A program made the translations under genes and the position numbers. The notes beneath the pieces are model-generated. The model made no database searches, had not been told where the DNA came from, and worked only from the letters and a program-made list of their open reading frames with translations. Below are positions 28,483 to 35,882 of a stretch of 64,000 nucleotides of DNA, in pieces (within the stretch, counting starts at the first letter, position 1; the number at the start of each line of letters is the position of its first letter). Origin of the DNA: Hymenobacter artigasi (GTDB lineage: Bacteria > Bacteroidota > Bacteroidia > Cytophagales > Hymenobacteraceae); NCBI RefSeq assembly GCF_012275535.1, contig NZ_JAAVTK010000007.1, forward strand, positions 124,001 to 188,000. The letters are read 5' to 3'.

Positions 28483-28770
28483 CGGGGTGGGCATTTGGTT
28501 GATGGTTAGCGTGGAGTAGGGCAGGGGCGGCCCATACCGGCGAGGGCGTAGCGAGCCGGCCCGCCGAAATCATCGGCGGCGAATTGGAACCAGAAAAAGC
28601 AGGGGCTGAAACCAGCGCAGCCCACGTCGGCCGAAACGGCGCACATCGGCGCCGCCCGGGGCCGAACAGCGCTACCCGGCCGGGCCAAAACCGACCCGGT
28701 GAGGCGAACAAGTGGCTAAAGGTATCGGGCTGCCGCGCCTAAAAACTAGGAAGTTAGCGGATTTATCTAC

Positions 28771-28782
28771 GAAAACGTTTGC
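28771..28782. promoter_or_regulatory. LacI-type operator upstream of the large glycosidase gene
   Basis: GAAAACGTTTGC matches the susC operator in its core and also in flanks (TTTAT.TAC before, G.AAA.T after). It lies about 290 bases upstream of the glycosidase start. The rest of the 28483-28982 gap shows no other clear feature. Confidence 0.7.
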
Positions 28783-28982
28783 GGTAAAATCCGGTGAACC
28801 AGCATCTGCCCGGGCAGGCAGTACCCACCCTCGCTCGCCGCGTAGCGCAGCCGATGGCCCGCCGCCACGCGGCAAGCCAGAGCCACTGAAACCATGTGGT
28901 TTAGGCGTAGCTTGCGGCCGGCGTACTGGCCACGCCCCGCCTCCCGCCAGGAGGTTTCATCCAGTAAATTCACGGTTTCGCT

Positions 28983-29918
28983 TTGGCACAACATCAATCA
29001 AATCCCCCGCTCCGCCCTGGGGCCGCGCCGGCCCCCATCGTGCTGGCCGGGGCCACCGGCGACCTCGGCTTCCGCATTGCCCAGGAGCTGCTGAAGCGCG
29101 GCGCGGCCGTGCGGGCGCTGGTGCGGGTGGGCAACACCAAGCCGGAAGTCACGGTCCTGCAGGACCTGGGGGCCGACATTGTGCCGGTTGATTTCAACAG
29201 CGTCACGGCCCTTACCAAGGCCTGCGCGGGCGCGGCCTGCGTGGTGTCGGCGCTGTCGGGGCTGCGCGAGGTGATTGTGGGCACCCAAAAGCGCCTGCTC
29301 GACGCGGCCGTGGCGGCCGGCGTGCCCCGCTTCATCCCGTCGGACTTCTGCATCGACTACACCAGGCTGCCCGCCGGCTCCAACCGCAACCTCGACCTGC
29401 GCCGCGAGTTCAACCAGCGGCTCGACCAGGCCCCCATTCACGCCACGTCCATCCTCAACGGCATGTTTACCGACCTGCTCACCGGGCAGGCCCCGGTGGT
29501 GCTTTTCGGCCTGAAGCGGGTGCTGTACTACGGCGATGCCGACCAGCCGCTCGACTTCACCACCACGGCCAACACCGCCGAGTTCACGGCCGCCGCCGCC
29601 CTCGACCCCACCACGCCCCGCTACCTGCGCGTGGCCGGCGAGGTAGCCAGCATTCGCGGCCTGCAAAAAGCCGCCACTGCGGCCACTGGCACTCCCTTCA
29701 AGCTGCTGCGGGTGGGCGGCCTGTGGGTGCTGGGCACGATGATAAAAGTGACCAAAACCCTCATGCCGACCACCGACGACGTGTTTCCGCCGTGGCAGGG
29801 CATGCAGTACCTGCACAATATGTTCACCGGCCTACCCAAGCTCACCCCGCTCGACAACGCCCGCTACCCCGAAATCCGCTGGACGCCGGTGCGCGAAGTG
29901 CTGGCTGCCCGGAAATAA
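28983..29918 (+). CDS. NmrA-like NAD(P)-binding protein, possible aromatic alcohol reductase
   Basis: The Rossmann motif VLAGATGDLGFRIAQELLKRG begins near residue 20, followed by the isoflavone-reductase/NmrA-type continuation (ALVRVGN, GADIVPVDFNSV, VVSALSGLRE, VPRFIPSDFCIDY). About 311 residues is typical. The start is a TTG codon at 28983; no ATG precedes the Rossmann fold in frame, so TTG is the only near choice. The substrate is unknown and its relation to the carbohydrate genes is unclear. Its 3' end shares a double hairpin with the convergent gene. Confidence 0.8.
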   Translation: MAQHQSNPPLRPGAAPAPIVLAGATGDLGFRIAQELLKRGAAVRALVRVGNTKPEVTVLQDLGADIVPVDFNSVTALTKACAGAACVVSALSGLREVIVGTQKRLLDAAVAAGVPRFIPSDFCIDYTRLPAGSNRNLDLRREFNQRLDQAPIHATSILNGMFTDLLTGQAPVVLFGLKRVLYYGDADQPLDFTTTANTAEFTAAAALDPTTPRYLRVAGEVASIRGLQKAATAATGTPFKLLRVGGLWVLGTMIKVTKTLMPTTDDVFPPWQGMQYLHNMFTGLPKLTPLDNARYPEIRWTPVREVLAARK

Positions 29919-29920
29919 AA

Positions 29921-29990
29921 CCGCCCCCGCTCCATCCGTTTCCGGGCGGGGCGGGGGCGGCCAAAAACCCGGGGCTTCATCAGCCCCGGG
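29921..29990. terminator. Double hairpin between convergent genes
   Basis: The first stem is CCGCCCCCGC / GCGGGGGCGG (29921-29930, 29951-29960) and the second CCCGGGGCT / AGCCCCGGG (29968-29976, 29982-29990). They fill the 80 bases between the convergent NmrA-like and SusE/F-like genes. No strong T-run follows on either strand. Confidence 0.7.
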
Positions 29991-29999
29991 CGGCAAACA

Positions 30000-30671
30000 C
30001 TATTCTACCACCAGGCGGGTGGTCTGGGTCAGGGTACCGGTCTCCAGCTTCACCAGGTAGATACCCGAGGCGAGGTTCTGCAGGGGCAGGCTCTGGCTTT
30101 GCAGGCCGGCGTTCTGGCGTACGGCCGAGAACTGACGTACCGACTGGCCCATCAGGTTCTGCACCGTGATGGCGGCCGTAGCCGTAGCGGGCAGTTCGTA
30201 CGACACGCTGGCCGTTCCCGAAGCGGGGTTCGGCGAAACGGCCATTTTCAGGATAGCTGCGCTGGCCGACTGAGTAGCCGTAACGATAGAAAACGAATAA
30301 GCACCGCTCTGGTCGTTGAAGCGAACAGTGTAGCGGCCAGCCGGGGATACCGGGATGTTGGCACCATTGTACGTAACAGCGGCGGGAGCGCTGGTCGGGA
30401 ACGCCGTCGAGCCCCAGCTGTTAGCCCAGAGGTTGTCGGCGCGGAACTTCATCTCGTTTGCCGAGAATTGCATGGTAATCGTCCAGTCGTGGCCGCCGGC
30501 CACCGTCCGGGTCATCGCAATAGAGTTGTCCCAGCCGGTAGCGGCACCGGTTGGGCTCGTAGCCGTGCCGATAACACCGATGGTGCCGTATGATGCCAGC
30601 TGTGCCATCGAGGCGGTGGCGGAGAACATGAAAGCCAGCAAAAAGCCAAACTTGAGCGTAGATTTTTTCAT
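30000..30671 (-). CDS. Small secreted protein: SusE/F-like domain with T9SS sorting domain
   Basis: The ATG at 30671 starts a signal peptide (STLKFGFLLAFMFSATASMA). The next about 110 residues (GWDNSIAMTRT, MKFRADNLWANSWGS, GRYTVRFNDQSGAYSF) match the repeated SusE/SusF outer-membrane starch-binding fold as a single copy. A T9SS type A sorting domain ends the protein (MAVSPNPASGTASVSY, LASGIYLVKLETG). It is therefore probably a small carbohydrate-binding protein secreted to the cell surface. A LacI-type operator 195 bases upstream ties it to the nearby glycan locus. A TACTTTTG box (minus strand, 30711-30718) is a possible -7 element. Confidence 0.85.
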   Translation of the reverse strand: MKKSTLKFGFLLAFMFSATASMAQLASYGTIGVIGTATSPTGAATGWDNSIAMTRTVAGGHDWTITMQFSANEMKFRADNLWANSWGSTAFPTSAPAAVTYNGANIPVSPAGRYTVRFNDQSGAYSFSIVTATQSASAAILKMAVSPNPASGTASVSYELPATATAAITVQNLMGQSVRQFSAVRQNAGLQSQSLPLQNLASGIYLVKLETGTLTQTTRLVVE

Positions 30672-30865
30672 ATGGGTAATGGTTGAAAATGTTGGTTGGG
30701 AATTATGCACCAAAAGTAAGTCGGAATTGTGTTTTATTGTACCCGGCGTGATACAAAAATTTTGGCCTGAATGAGCAATGCTATGCTAAGATATATTCCG
30801 TCAAGCTACCTCAAGGCCCGAAAGTAGTTGGCTTACATACCTTCTCAGGGCCGTTTGGAGGAGGT

Positions 30866-30877
30866 ACAAACGTTTGC
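30866..30877. promoter_or_regulatory. LacI-type operator upstream of the SusE/F-like gene
   Basis: ACAAACGTTTGC carries the same AAACGTTTGC core as the two other operators, here within an extended palindrome (GTACAAACGTTTGCAC shows partial symmetry). It is the third site of the inferred LacI regulon. Confidence 0.7.
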
Positions 30878-31263
30878 ACTTTGGCGGGGCTTTTGCCAAT
30901 AAAATATTGCTATCGGGCAAAATAAAAAGGTCGTTTTGCTGAATTTTTTCTCGAATTTTATGCGCTAGCAGGCGAAATCGTCTCGCGGTGCTACCGCAAA
31001 TTGCCCGCCCCGGTGCCGCTGCCCCGCCGCCCGCCGCCAGCCAGCCCGGCCGCTGCTGGCAGAAACAGCCAGCAGCATCTCTTGCACCGGCCCGAACTTA
31101 TGAGCGCGTGCCGGGAATGATGCCCGGGGCGGTGCCTCCCGGCTCCGCGCTGCTTCCCAGTACCTTGTTGTCCGGAAAGCTTGCTGCTGCGCGTCAGCGG
31201 CGCTACAGCTTCCACTTTAGAGCAGATTTCGGGTTTATGTACAGCTTAGGAGGCCAGCAGGCA

Positions 31264-31348
31264 GTAGCGCGAACTTTGTAGTTCGCGTCCCCGCGCCGTC
31301 AGCGTAGTTCTAACGGCGCGGGGACGCGAACTACAAAGTTCGCGCTAC
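31264..31348. repeat. Perfect 36-bp inverted repeat
   Basis: The arms 31264-31299 and 31313-31348 are exact reverse complements (beginning GTAGCGCGAACTTTGTAGTT), with a 13-base loop. It lies in an 836-base gap between the SusE/F-like gene and the accessory region. The rest of that gap shows only the LacI operator. Confidence 0.9.
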
Positions 31349-31507
31349 GTGTACACGAATCTGAAAACTGCTCTAGTATCGGGCACGCGCCACAAGCGTG
31401 CACCATTGTGGAGAGGCGTTTGGCCAGCCGGCAACTTCTGCCCCCGCAACGCAGTATCTCTGTACAAACTGCAAACCAGGCTTTACGGCCTTCTTATTCT
31501 TCCGCTT

Positions 31508-32080
31508 ATGAGCAACGTGCACATTTTTTCCGCCGATACGGAAGCCACCCTCTGGCAGGAGGTAGCCGCTAATATTATCCAGGAAGGCAACTTGTTCGAC
31601 TACACCGCCGAGCTGATTCAGGACGGCTACCACATGCAGCTGGATATTGAGATTGACCTGGGCGGCGGCTTCGAGGGCGGTTTCCAGAGCACCCGAATGG
31701 CCGCTCTGGTGCCCAACCATACCCCCCTGCACTTTGCCCTGCACGAGCAGGACTGGCTGCACGAGCTGGGCAAGCTGCTGGGCATGACCGATGTGGAATT
31801 GGGCGACCCGGAGCTGGACGCCGCCTTCATCATCACCACCAACGATGTGGCCGCCCTGCGCGAACTGCTGCTGCCCGATGCGGCCCTGCGCCAGACCCTG
31901 CTGCGCCACCAGCAATGCCGCCTCACGCTGGCGCCCGCCTCCCACGAGGCTGGTGCCAACGTGTACCTCACCTTCACCAAGGAAACAGCCCTCACCGACC
32001 CCGCCGAGCTACGGGAGGTTTACCACGCGCTCTATACCCTGCTGCGGAAAATAGCCCCACTGCCGCATGCTACGACGTAA
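31508..32080 (+). CDS. Hypothetical cytosolic protein at the edge of the cassette array
   Basis: I do not recognise this 190-residue protein. It lacks a signal peptide or membrane segment, begins MSNVHIFSADTEATLWQEVA and contains acidic stretches (LDIEIDLGGGFEGGF, LGDPELDAAFIITTNDVAALR) and an ending rich in charged helices. The ATG at 31508 is preferred over an upstream in-frame start because the intervening codons look non-coding. It precedes the first conserved inter-cassette element and shares the orientation of all cassette genes, so it could be the first cassette or a chromosomal flank. Confidence 0.65.
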   Translation: MSNVHIFSADTEATLWQEVAANIIQEGNLFDYTAELIQDGYHMQLDIEIDLGGGFEGGFQSTRMAALVPNHTPLHFALHEQDWLHELGKLLGMTDVELGDPELDAAFIITTNDVAALRELLLPDAALRQTLLRHQQCRLTLAPASHEAGANVYLTFTKETALTDPAELREVYHALYTLLRKIAPLPHATT

Positions 32081-32210
32081 GGGCTCATCAGAGTAGAATG
32101 GGGGAAGCAATAGTGCCGGCCATCCCCGCCGCGCCCGCCGCCTACACCTCCGCCCTACAAGGGCTGTTCCCGCCCCGTCCTGCCCCCCCCCGCCCGCTGC
32201 GCCCGCCGTT

Positions 32211-32228
32211 GAAGAAACGGGAGCTTCT
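32211..32228 (+). promoter_or_regulatory. Inter-cassette element, copy 1
   Basis: GAAGAAACGGGAGCTTCT follows a C/G-rich tract (CGCCCGCTGCGCCCGCCG). It is the first of seven copies in the array; here the downstream CGTAACTTAG is replaced by CGGGTAAAAG and the next ATG is about 75 bases away. Confidence 0.7.
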
Positions 32229-32301
32229 CGGGTAAAAGCCGTAAACTTTCGGCTTATCTTCGTGGTATTACCGCTTAGAGCATTCAGCAACTTCTCGTTT
32301 T

Positions 32302-32478
32302 ATGGGAATCACCGATAATAAACCTGTCCGCCCTTTACCAACCGCCAGCACCGTTAAGATGACCAAGGGGGCGCGGCTGGCCCAGGCCCGCGAATATGCC
32401 AAGCAATTCGTGTTCGATACGCTCTCGGCGGAAGACCTGAAAAAGATGCGCCGCAACGCCTACGCTTATGCCATTTAA
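32302..32478 (+). CDS. Small basic protein, candidate antitoxin of an unknown pair
   Basis: The 58-residue ORF runs from MGITDNKPVRPL to MRRNAYAYAI. It is not recognised. It has a Lys/Arg-rich helical part (KMTKGARLAQAREYAKQF). Its last 11 bases overlap the start of the next gene (ATGCCATTTAA), an arrangement typical of translationally coupled toxin-antitoxin pairs. The gene was found by reading the sequence; its assignment as antitoxin is inferred from size, order and location among VapBC-like modules. Confidence 0.6.
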   Translation: MGITDNKPVRPLPTASTVKMTKGARLAQAREYAKQFVFDTLSAEDLKKMRRNAYAYAI

Positions 32479-33043
32479 GCGCACGCTGGGCGAAGGCTAT
32501 CCGTTTACATACCGCAAAGGGCCGTCTCACAAGGACGGCCCTTTGGTTTGCGTGCATCACTACACGTTCCGGACGCGCAAAAACCGTCGCTATTTAGACG
32601 ATGCTGAGGAGTATCAGCACCACACGTACGTGCTCAAATATTACCCGCTGTCGCACAAAAGCTCGCCCAATAAATATCGCGTGCTTACTAACGACGGCGA
32701 CGCTTTCCGGATTCTAACCACCTGCACGCAGGTCTTTCTCGATATCTGCCGCCGCGACCCGTTGGCATCGGCTGGTTTCGTGGGCGAAGCACTGGTAGGG
32801 GAGGGTGTGGCCAATACCAAGCGGTTTCGGGTGTACCTGCAAACCGTTTCCACCTTCATCGGCCCGAACCGCTTTATTCATCACCCCATGCCGGCCATCA
32901 GCGCCTATTTTCTGGAGTGCCGCGCCAACACAGAGCCGGGCTTGAAGGAAACAGTGGAGCAAATGTTCCGTGAGTTGTACATCGTGCCGCAAGCCCTGGA
33001 AGCAGAAAAGCCTTCACCGTTGGACAGCGGTAATGGCGGCTGA
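32468..33043 (+). CDS. Unknown protein, candidate toxin partner of the preceding small gene
   Basis: The 191-residue protein starts inside the end of the 58-residue gene. No known domain was recognised. Visible traits are an aromatic/His-rich N-terminal half (CVHHYTFRTRKNRRYLDDAEEY, HHTYVLKYYPLSHKSSPNKY), a RVLTNDGDAFRILTTC segment and a later FIGPNRFIHHPMPA stretch. It may be a new toxin or effector type. It has no transmembrane segment. Codon use is similar to that of the host. Confidence 0.6.
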   Translation: MPFKRTLGEGYPFTYRKGPSHKDGPLVCVHHYTFRTRKNRRYLDDAEEYQHHTYVLKYYPLSHKSSPNKYRVLTNDGDAFRILTTCTQVFLDICRRDPLASAGFVGEALVGEGVANTKRFRVYLQTVSTFIGPNRFIHHPMPAISAYFLECRANTEPGLKETVEQMFRELYIVPQALEAEKPSPLDSGNGG

Positions 33044-33106
33044 GTAGCCCCCGCTACGCCCGCCGCTGCCGGACCTAGCGCTTCTGCCCCCGCCGCCCCG
33101 CCCGCT

Positions 33107-33168
33107 GAAGAAACAGGAGACTCTGCGTAACTACCTCGAACTGATTTCCAGCACGCAGCGTATCTTAG
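33107..33168 (+). promoter_or_regulatory. Inter-cassette element, copy 2, with TATCTTAG box
   Basis: GAAGAAACAGGAGACTCTGC then GTAAC and, after about 30 bases, TATCTTAG (33161-33168) ending five bases before the next ATG. CCTAGCGCTTCTGCCCCC and a CCGCC tract precede it. The box resembles the Bacteroidota -7 element. Confidence 0.65.
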
Positions 33169-33173
33169 TAACG

Positions 33174-33353
33174 ATGAAAACGACTGCTCAATTTCTGCCA
33201 GATGCTTCGGCCCCTGATGTAGTGCTTAGCGAAGCACGCAAGCGGGCGGCATTCAAAGCCCTGCGCCAGCGCTATGAAGCGCATGAAAAGGCAACAGGGC
33301 TCAAGTCCAGCGAGGAGTTCACCAAACTGCAAGAAGCTGGCAAGCGTGCTTGA
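33174..33353 (+). CDS. Small helical protein, candidate antitoxin (copy 1)
   Basis: The 59-residue protein runs from MKTTAQFLPDASAPDVVL to KLQEAGKRA. It is predicted helical and basic (SEARKRAAFKALRQRYEAHEKA). It is not recognised as any named family. Its end overlaps the next gene, which starts with a GTG at 33346. Its protein sequence is repeated exactly at 36466-36645. Position, size and overlap suggest an antitoxin or regulatory partner. Confidence 0.6.
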   Translation: MKTTAQFLPDASAPDVVLSEARKRAAFKALRQRYEAHEKATGLKSSEEFTKLQEAGKRA

Positions 33354-33768
33354 AGACCCGCATTGTCTGCGGTGCGAGTGTGACCGACACGGTGGCTATG
33401 TCGAATACGGCATCCGACACTTGCACCCCGATTGGGACATCCTGACCCAAACCTATGAAATCCGCTCGATGACCGACGATGGGCGATTCATTTACCACAG
33501 CGACTTTCAGTTATTCCCGCTCGGTAGCAGCATCCCGGCCGATTTCAGCCGCTACCCGCGAGAAGCAAAAGCAGCCCTGTGGCAAGCCATTTTCCGGGTG
33601 AAGCGCTACTACTTGACCACGTTCGAGCCCGATATCGTGCAGCACCTCATCAAGCAGCCGTTTTCAGTGCCGCAGCGGTTCGCCTTCTACCGCCAGCACC
33701 TGAGCCTGTCCACCTACGACATCACCCACGACCGGTACAGCATCTGGTACGTGCTCCAAACAGAGTAA
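33346..33768 (+). CDS. Unknown protein, candidate toxin (copy 1)
   Basis: The 140-residue protein is read from the GTG at 33346, which overlaps the TGA of the small partner (GTGCTTGA). An in-frame ATG at 33274 would lie inside the small gene and gives a non-conserved basic leader. The protein begins VLEDPHCLRCECDRHGGYVEY and has a CxxCxC motif near its N-terminus, a dense aromatic core (TQTYEIRSMTDDGRFIYHSD) and an ending DITHDRYSIWYVLQTE. No family is recognised; a metal-binding N-terminus is possible. The same gene recurs at 36638 with a handful of substitutions. Confidence 0.6.
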   Translation: MLEDPHCLRCECDRHGGYVEYGIRHLHPDWDILTQTYEIRSMTDDGRFIYHSDFQLFPLGSSIPADFSRYPREAKAALWQAIFRVKRYYLTTFEPDIVQHLIKQPFSVPQRFAFYRQHLSLSTYDITHDRYSIWYVLQTE

Positions 33769-33831
33769 CCTCGTTGCCGCTGCCGCACCTAGCGCTTCTG
33801 CCCCCGCCTCCCCGCCCGCTGCCCCGCCGCT

Positions 33832-33860
33832 GAAGAAACGGGAGCTTCTGTGTAACTTAG
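33832..33860 (+). promoter_or_regulatory. Inter-cassette element, copy 3, with TAACTTAG box
   Basis: GAAGAAACGGGAGCTTCTG, then TG and TAACTTAG (33853-33860), ending four bases before the ATG of the first vapB-like gene. GAAG and CTTC can pair as a small stem, which could be an autoregulatory operator. No ribosome binding site fits in the remaining four bases. Confidence 0.7.
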
Positions 33861-33864
33861 ACCT

Positions 33865-34146
33865 ATGAAAATTGCCCTCGAATTAGAGTTTCCCGACGAG
33901 CAAGCGGCCGCGTTTATGCAGCGGCTGCAAAGCTTGCCAGGCCTCACGGCTCGCTTCTTGCGTCTGCGCCCTGAGCCGCAGGTCAGCCCTAGCGCGGCTG
34001 AAGTAACCGATGAATTAACCGAAGCCGAGCAAAAGGCCTTGCTGTATAAGGTATTTGGTAGCTGGCAATCGGATGTGAGTGGGGATGAAATGGTGCGCCA
34101 GATTTACGCTGACCGCCGCGACGAGCCGCGCGAAGTGAATCTATGA
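33865..34146 (+). CDS. vapB: VapB-like antitoxin, module 1
   Basis: The 93-residue protein begins MKIALELEFPDEQAAAFMQR and ends with an acidic/Arg tail (GDEMVRQIYADRRDEPREVNL). The same N-terminal and C-terminal signatures occur in the two later modules. It overlaps the PIN-domain gene by four bases (ATGA), the usual toxin-antitoxin arrangement. DNA-binding by the N-terminal part and toxin neutralisation by the tail are inferred from the class. The family is common in Bacteroidota next to PIN toxins but has no well-known name. Confidence 0.8.
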   Translation: MKIALELEFPDEQAAAFMQRLQSLPGLTARFLRLRPEPQVSPSAAEVTDELTEAEQKALLYKVFGSWQSDVSGDEMVRQIYADRRDEPREVNL

Positions 34147-34586
34147 GCCGCTTTTTACTTGACACGAACATCTGCATTCACTTCATCAACGGGCAGTTCG
34201 ACCTTGCGGCTAAGATTGATAAAATAGGGTTGACCCGTTGCTTTATTAGCAGCATTACCATTGCGGAATTGCTCTACGGCATTGCGAATAGCGCCCCAAC
34301 CCGCCAGCCAAGGAACAGGCAGAATCTGGCTGAGCTACAGCAACTTTTCAGCGGGCGTATCCTGACCTTCGAAAGTGCCTTGGAAACCTACGCCGTACAG
34401 AAAGCACACCTGAAGACTATAGGCCGGCTGCAAGGAGATTTCGACATGCTTATTGGGAGCACTGCACTCACGCACGACCTCACGCTTGTCACGCGCAACA
34501 CCCGTCATTTTGCCGAAATGCAAGGCATTGTGCTGGAGGATTGGGTCACCGAATACCTGGCAGGACAAATAAGTCTCAGCCAGTAG
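34143..34586 (+). CDS. vapC: VapC-like PIN-domain toxin, module 1
   Basis: The 147-residue protein carries the four PIN-domain sites: D7 in LLDTNIC, E42 in TIAELLYG, D101 in GDFDMLIG and the C-terminal TRNT near residue 119. PIN toxins cleave RNA (often initiator tRNA or rRNA) using Mg2+ at these acidic residues. It is translationally coupled to the upstream antitoxin by an ATGA overlap. All catalytic residues are present, so it looks functional. Confidence 0.92.
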   Translation: MSRFLLDTNICIHFINGQFDLAAKIDKIGLTRCFISSITIAELLYGIANSAPTRQPRNRQNLAELQQLFSGRILTFESALETYAVQKAHLKTIGRLQGDFDMLIGSTALTHDLTLVTRNTRHFAEMQGIVLEDWVTEYLAGQISLSQ

Positions 34587-34685
34587 CCCCGCCTCCCCGC
34601 CCGCTACCTGCGCCGCTGGCACGATACCACCGCTGCGCCCGCCGCAGCCGCCCCTACTGCTTCTGCCCCCACCGCCCCCGCCGCT

Positions 34686-34714
34686 GAAGAAACTCAAGCT
34701 TCTGCGTAACTTAG
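34686..34714 (+). promoter_or_regulatory. Inter-cassette element, copy 4, with TAACTTAG box
   Basis: GAAGAAACTCAAGCTTCTGC, then G and TAACTTAG (34707-34714), again four bases before the ATG. A TACTGCTTCTGCCCCC variant and CCGCC tract precede it. Confidence 0.7.
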
Positions 34715-34718
34715 TAGC

Positions 34719-35000
34719 ATGAGAGTTGCCCTAGAACTAGAGTTTCCCGATGAGAAAGCTGCGCTGTTCGTGCGGCTGCTGCAAAGCCTGCCGCCGGGCC
34801 TGACGGCCCGCTTTTCGCGCCCGAAACCCGGCCAATCGACAGATTTTGCCGAAGCCGAATCAACGGAGCTGACTGCCGCCGAGGAAAAGCAACTGATGCA
34901 CGAGCTATTTGGCGCGTGGAAATCCGATGTGAGCGGGGAAGAAATGGTGCGTGAGATTTATGACGCCCGGCAAAGCGACCACCGCGACGTGGAGCTATGA
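34719..35000 (+). CDS. vapB: VapB-like antitoxin, module 2
   Basis: The 93-residue protein begins MRVALELEFPDEKAALFVRL and ends SGEEMVREIYDARQSDHRDV then EL. It is a divergent paralogue of the module 1 antitoxin, strongest in the first 15 residues and the EEMV.EIY tail. It overlaps the following PIN gene by ATGA. Confidence 0.8.
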   Translation: MRVALELEFPDEKAALFVRLLQSLPPGLTARFSRPKPGQSTDFAEAESTELTAAEEKQLMHELFGAWKSDVSGEEMVREIYDARQSDHRDVEL

Positions 35001-35467
35001 GCCGCTATTTGCTGGATACCAACATCTGCGTTCATTACCTGAAAGCTGAGCACGACCTGGAAAACAAGGTGCTCGCGGTGGGTTTGCACAACTGCTTTAT
35101 TTCCGAATTGACCATTGCCGAAATGCTCTACGGCCTGGCCAAGTGCGACCCCACGTATGCCGTACAGCAGCGGCAACACATCGGCCAGCTGCGCCGCCTG
35201 TTCAATACGCGCGTGCTGCCGATTGCCGATGCCTTCGATTTGTACGGCCCGGAAAAGGTGAAACTGCTGGATAAAGTGAAGCGGGGCGAAATCGGCAAGT
35301 TTCCCGGGGAGTTCGATGTGCTCATCGGCTGCACCGCGCTGGCCCACAACCTGATTTTAGTTACGCGCAACACGCGGGACTTTGCGCCGCTTACTGGGTT
35401 GAGTTTAGAGGATTGGATAAATGATTCTCCGCTACCACCAGCCGCACCCCTACGGCAGTACCGTTAA
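34997..35467 (+). CDS. vapC: VapC-like PIN-domain toxin, module 2
   Basis: The 156-residue protein has D7 in LLDTNIC, E42 in TIAEMLYG, D107 in GEFDVLIG and the TRNT motif near residue 125. It carries a short insertion (DKVKRGEIGKFP) before the third acidic site compared with modules 1 and 3. Catalytic residues are complete. Confidence 0.92.
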   Translation: MSRYLLDTNICVHYLKAEHDLENKVLAVGLHNCFISELTIAEMLYGLAKCDPTYAVQQRQHIGQLRRLFNTRVLPIADAFDLYGPEKVKLLDKVKRGEIGKFPGEFDVLIGCTALAHNLILVTRNTRDFAPLTGLSLEDWINDSPLPPAAPLRQYR

Positions 35468-35569
35468 TAATCCCCCCGCTCGGTGCCCCCGCCGCTGAAG
35501 CACCTAGCGCTTCTGCCCCCGCCGCCCCGCCCGCTGCCCCCGCTGCCCCCGCCGCTAGCCCGATACCCC

Positions 35570-35587
35570 AGCTTCTGCGTAACTTAG
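35570..35587 (+). promoter_or_regulatory. Inter-cassette element, copy 5, with TAACTTAG box
   Basis: AGCTTCTGCGTAACTTAG, four bases before the next ATG. The GAAGAAACGGG half is replaced by CGATACCCC, so the right half alone is conserved here. CCTAGCGCTTCTGCCCCC occurs about 60 bases upstream. Confidence 0.7.
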
Positions 35588-35591
35588 TCAC

Positions 35592-35882
35592 ATGAGAGTC
35601 GCCCTTGAATTAGAGTTTCCGGATGAGCAGGCCGCTTCCGTCATGCGGAAGTTGCAGGACTTGCCGGAAATGACTATCCGCTTTTTGAAAACCGATGCAT
35701 TAGCGCCGCAGAGTCCGTTGGCTGTACAACATTTCATTGGGAAAGCCCCCTTGTCGGAACAAGAGCAAAACGAGCTACTCGATAAGGTATTTGGCTCCTG
35801 GCAACAGGAGGAAGGGGAGGAAAATTTGATGAGCCAGATTTACGGCTCCCGGCGCGATACCCCGCGGGAAGTAAATCTATGA
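35592..35882 (+). CDS. vapB: VapB-like antitoxin, module 3
   Basis: The 96-residue protein begins MRVALELEFPDEQAASVMRK and ends SQIYGSRRDTPREVNL, matching module 1 at both ends. The central part (about residues 30-60) is unrelated in detail to the other two. It overlaps the PIN gene by ATGA. Confidence 0.8.
   Translation: MRVALELEFPDEQAASVMRKLQDLPEMTIRFLKTDALAPQSPLAVQHFIGKAPLSEQEQNELLDKVFGSWQQEEGEENLMSQIYGSRRDTPREVNL

Larger units (their letters stand above)
33107..33802 (+). repeat. Direct repeat of a whole cassette, copy 1
   Basis: About 696 bases here match 36399-37094 at an offset of 3292, differing at only a few scattered positions. The repeat covers the inter-cassette element, both overlapping genes and the start of the next inter-cassette element, so it is a duplicated cassette. 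Confidence 0.9.
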
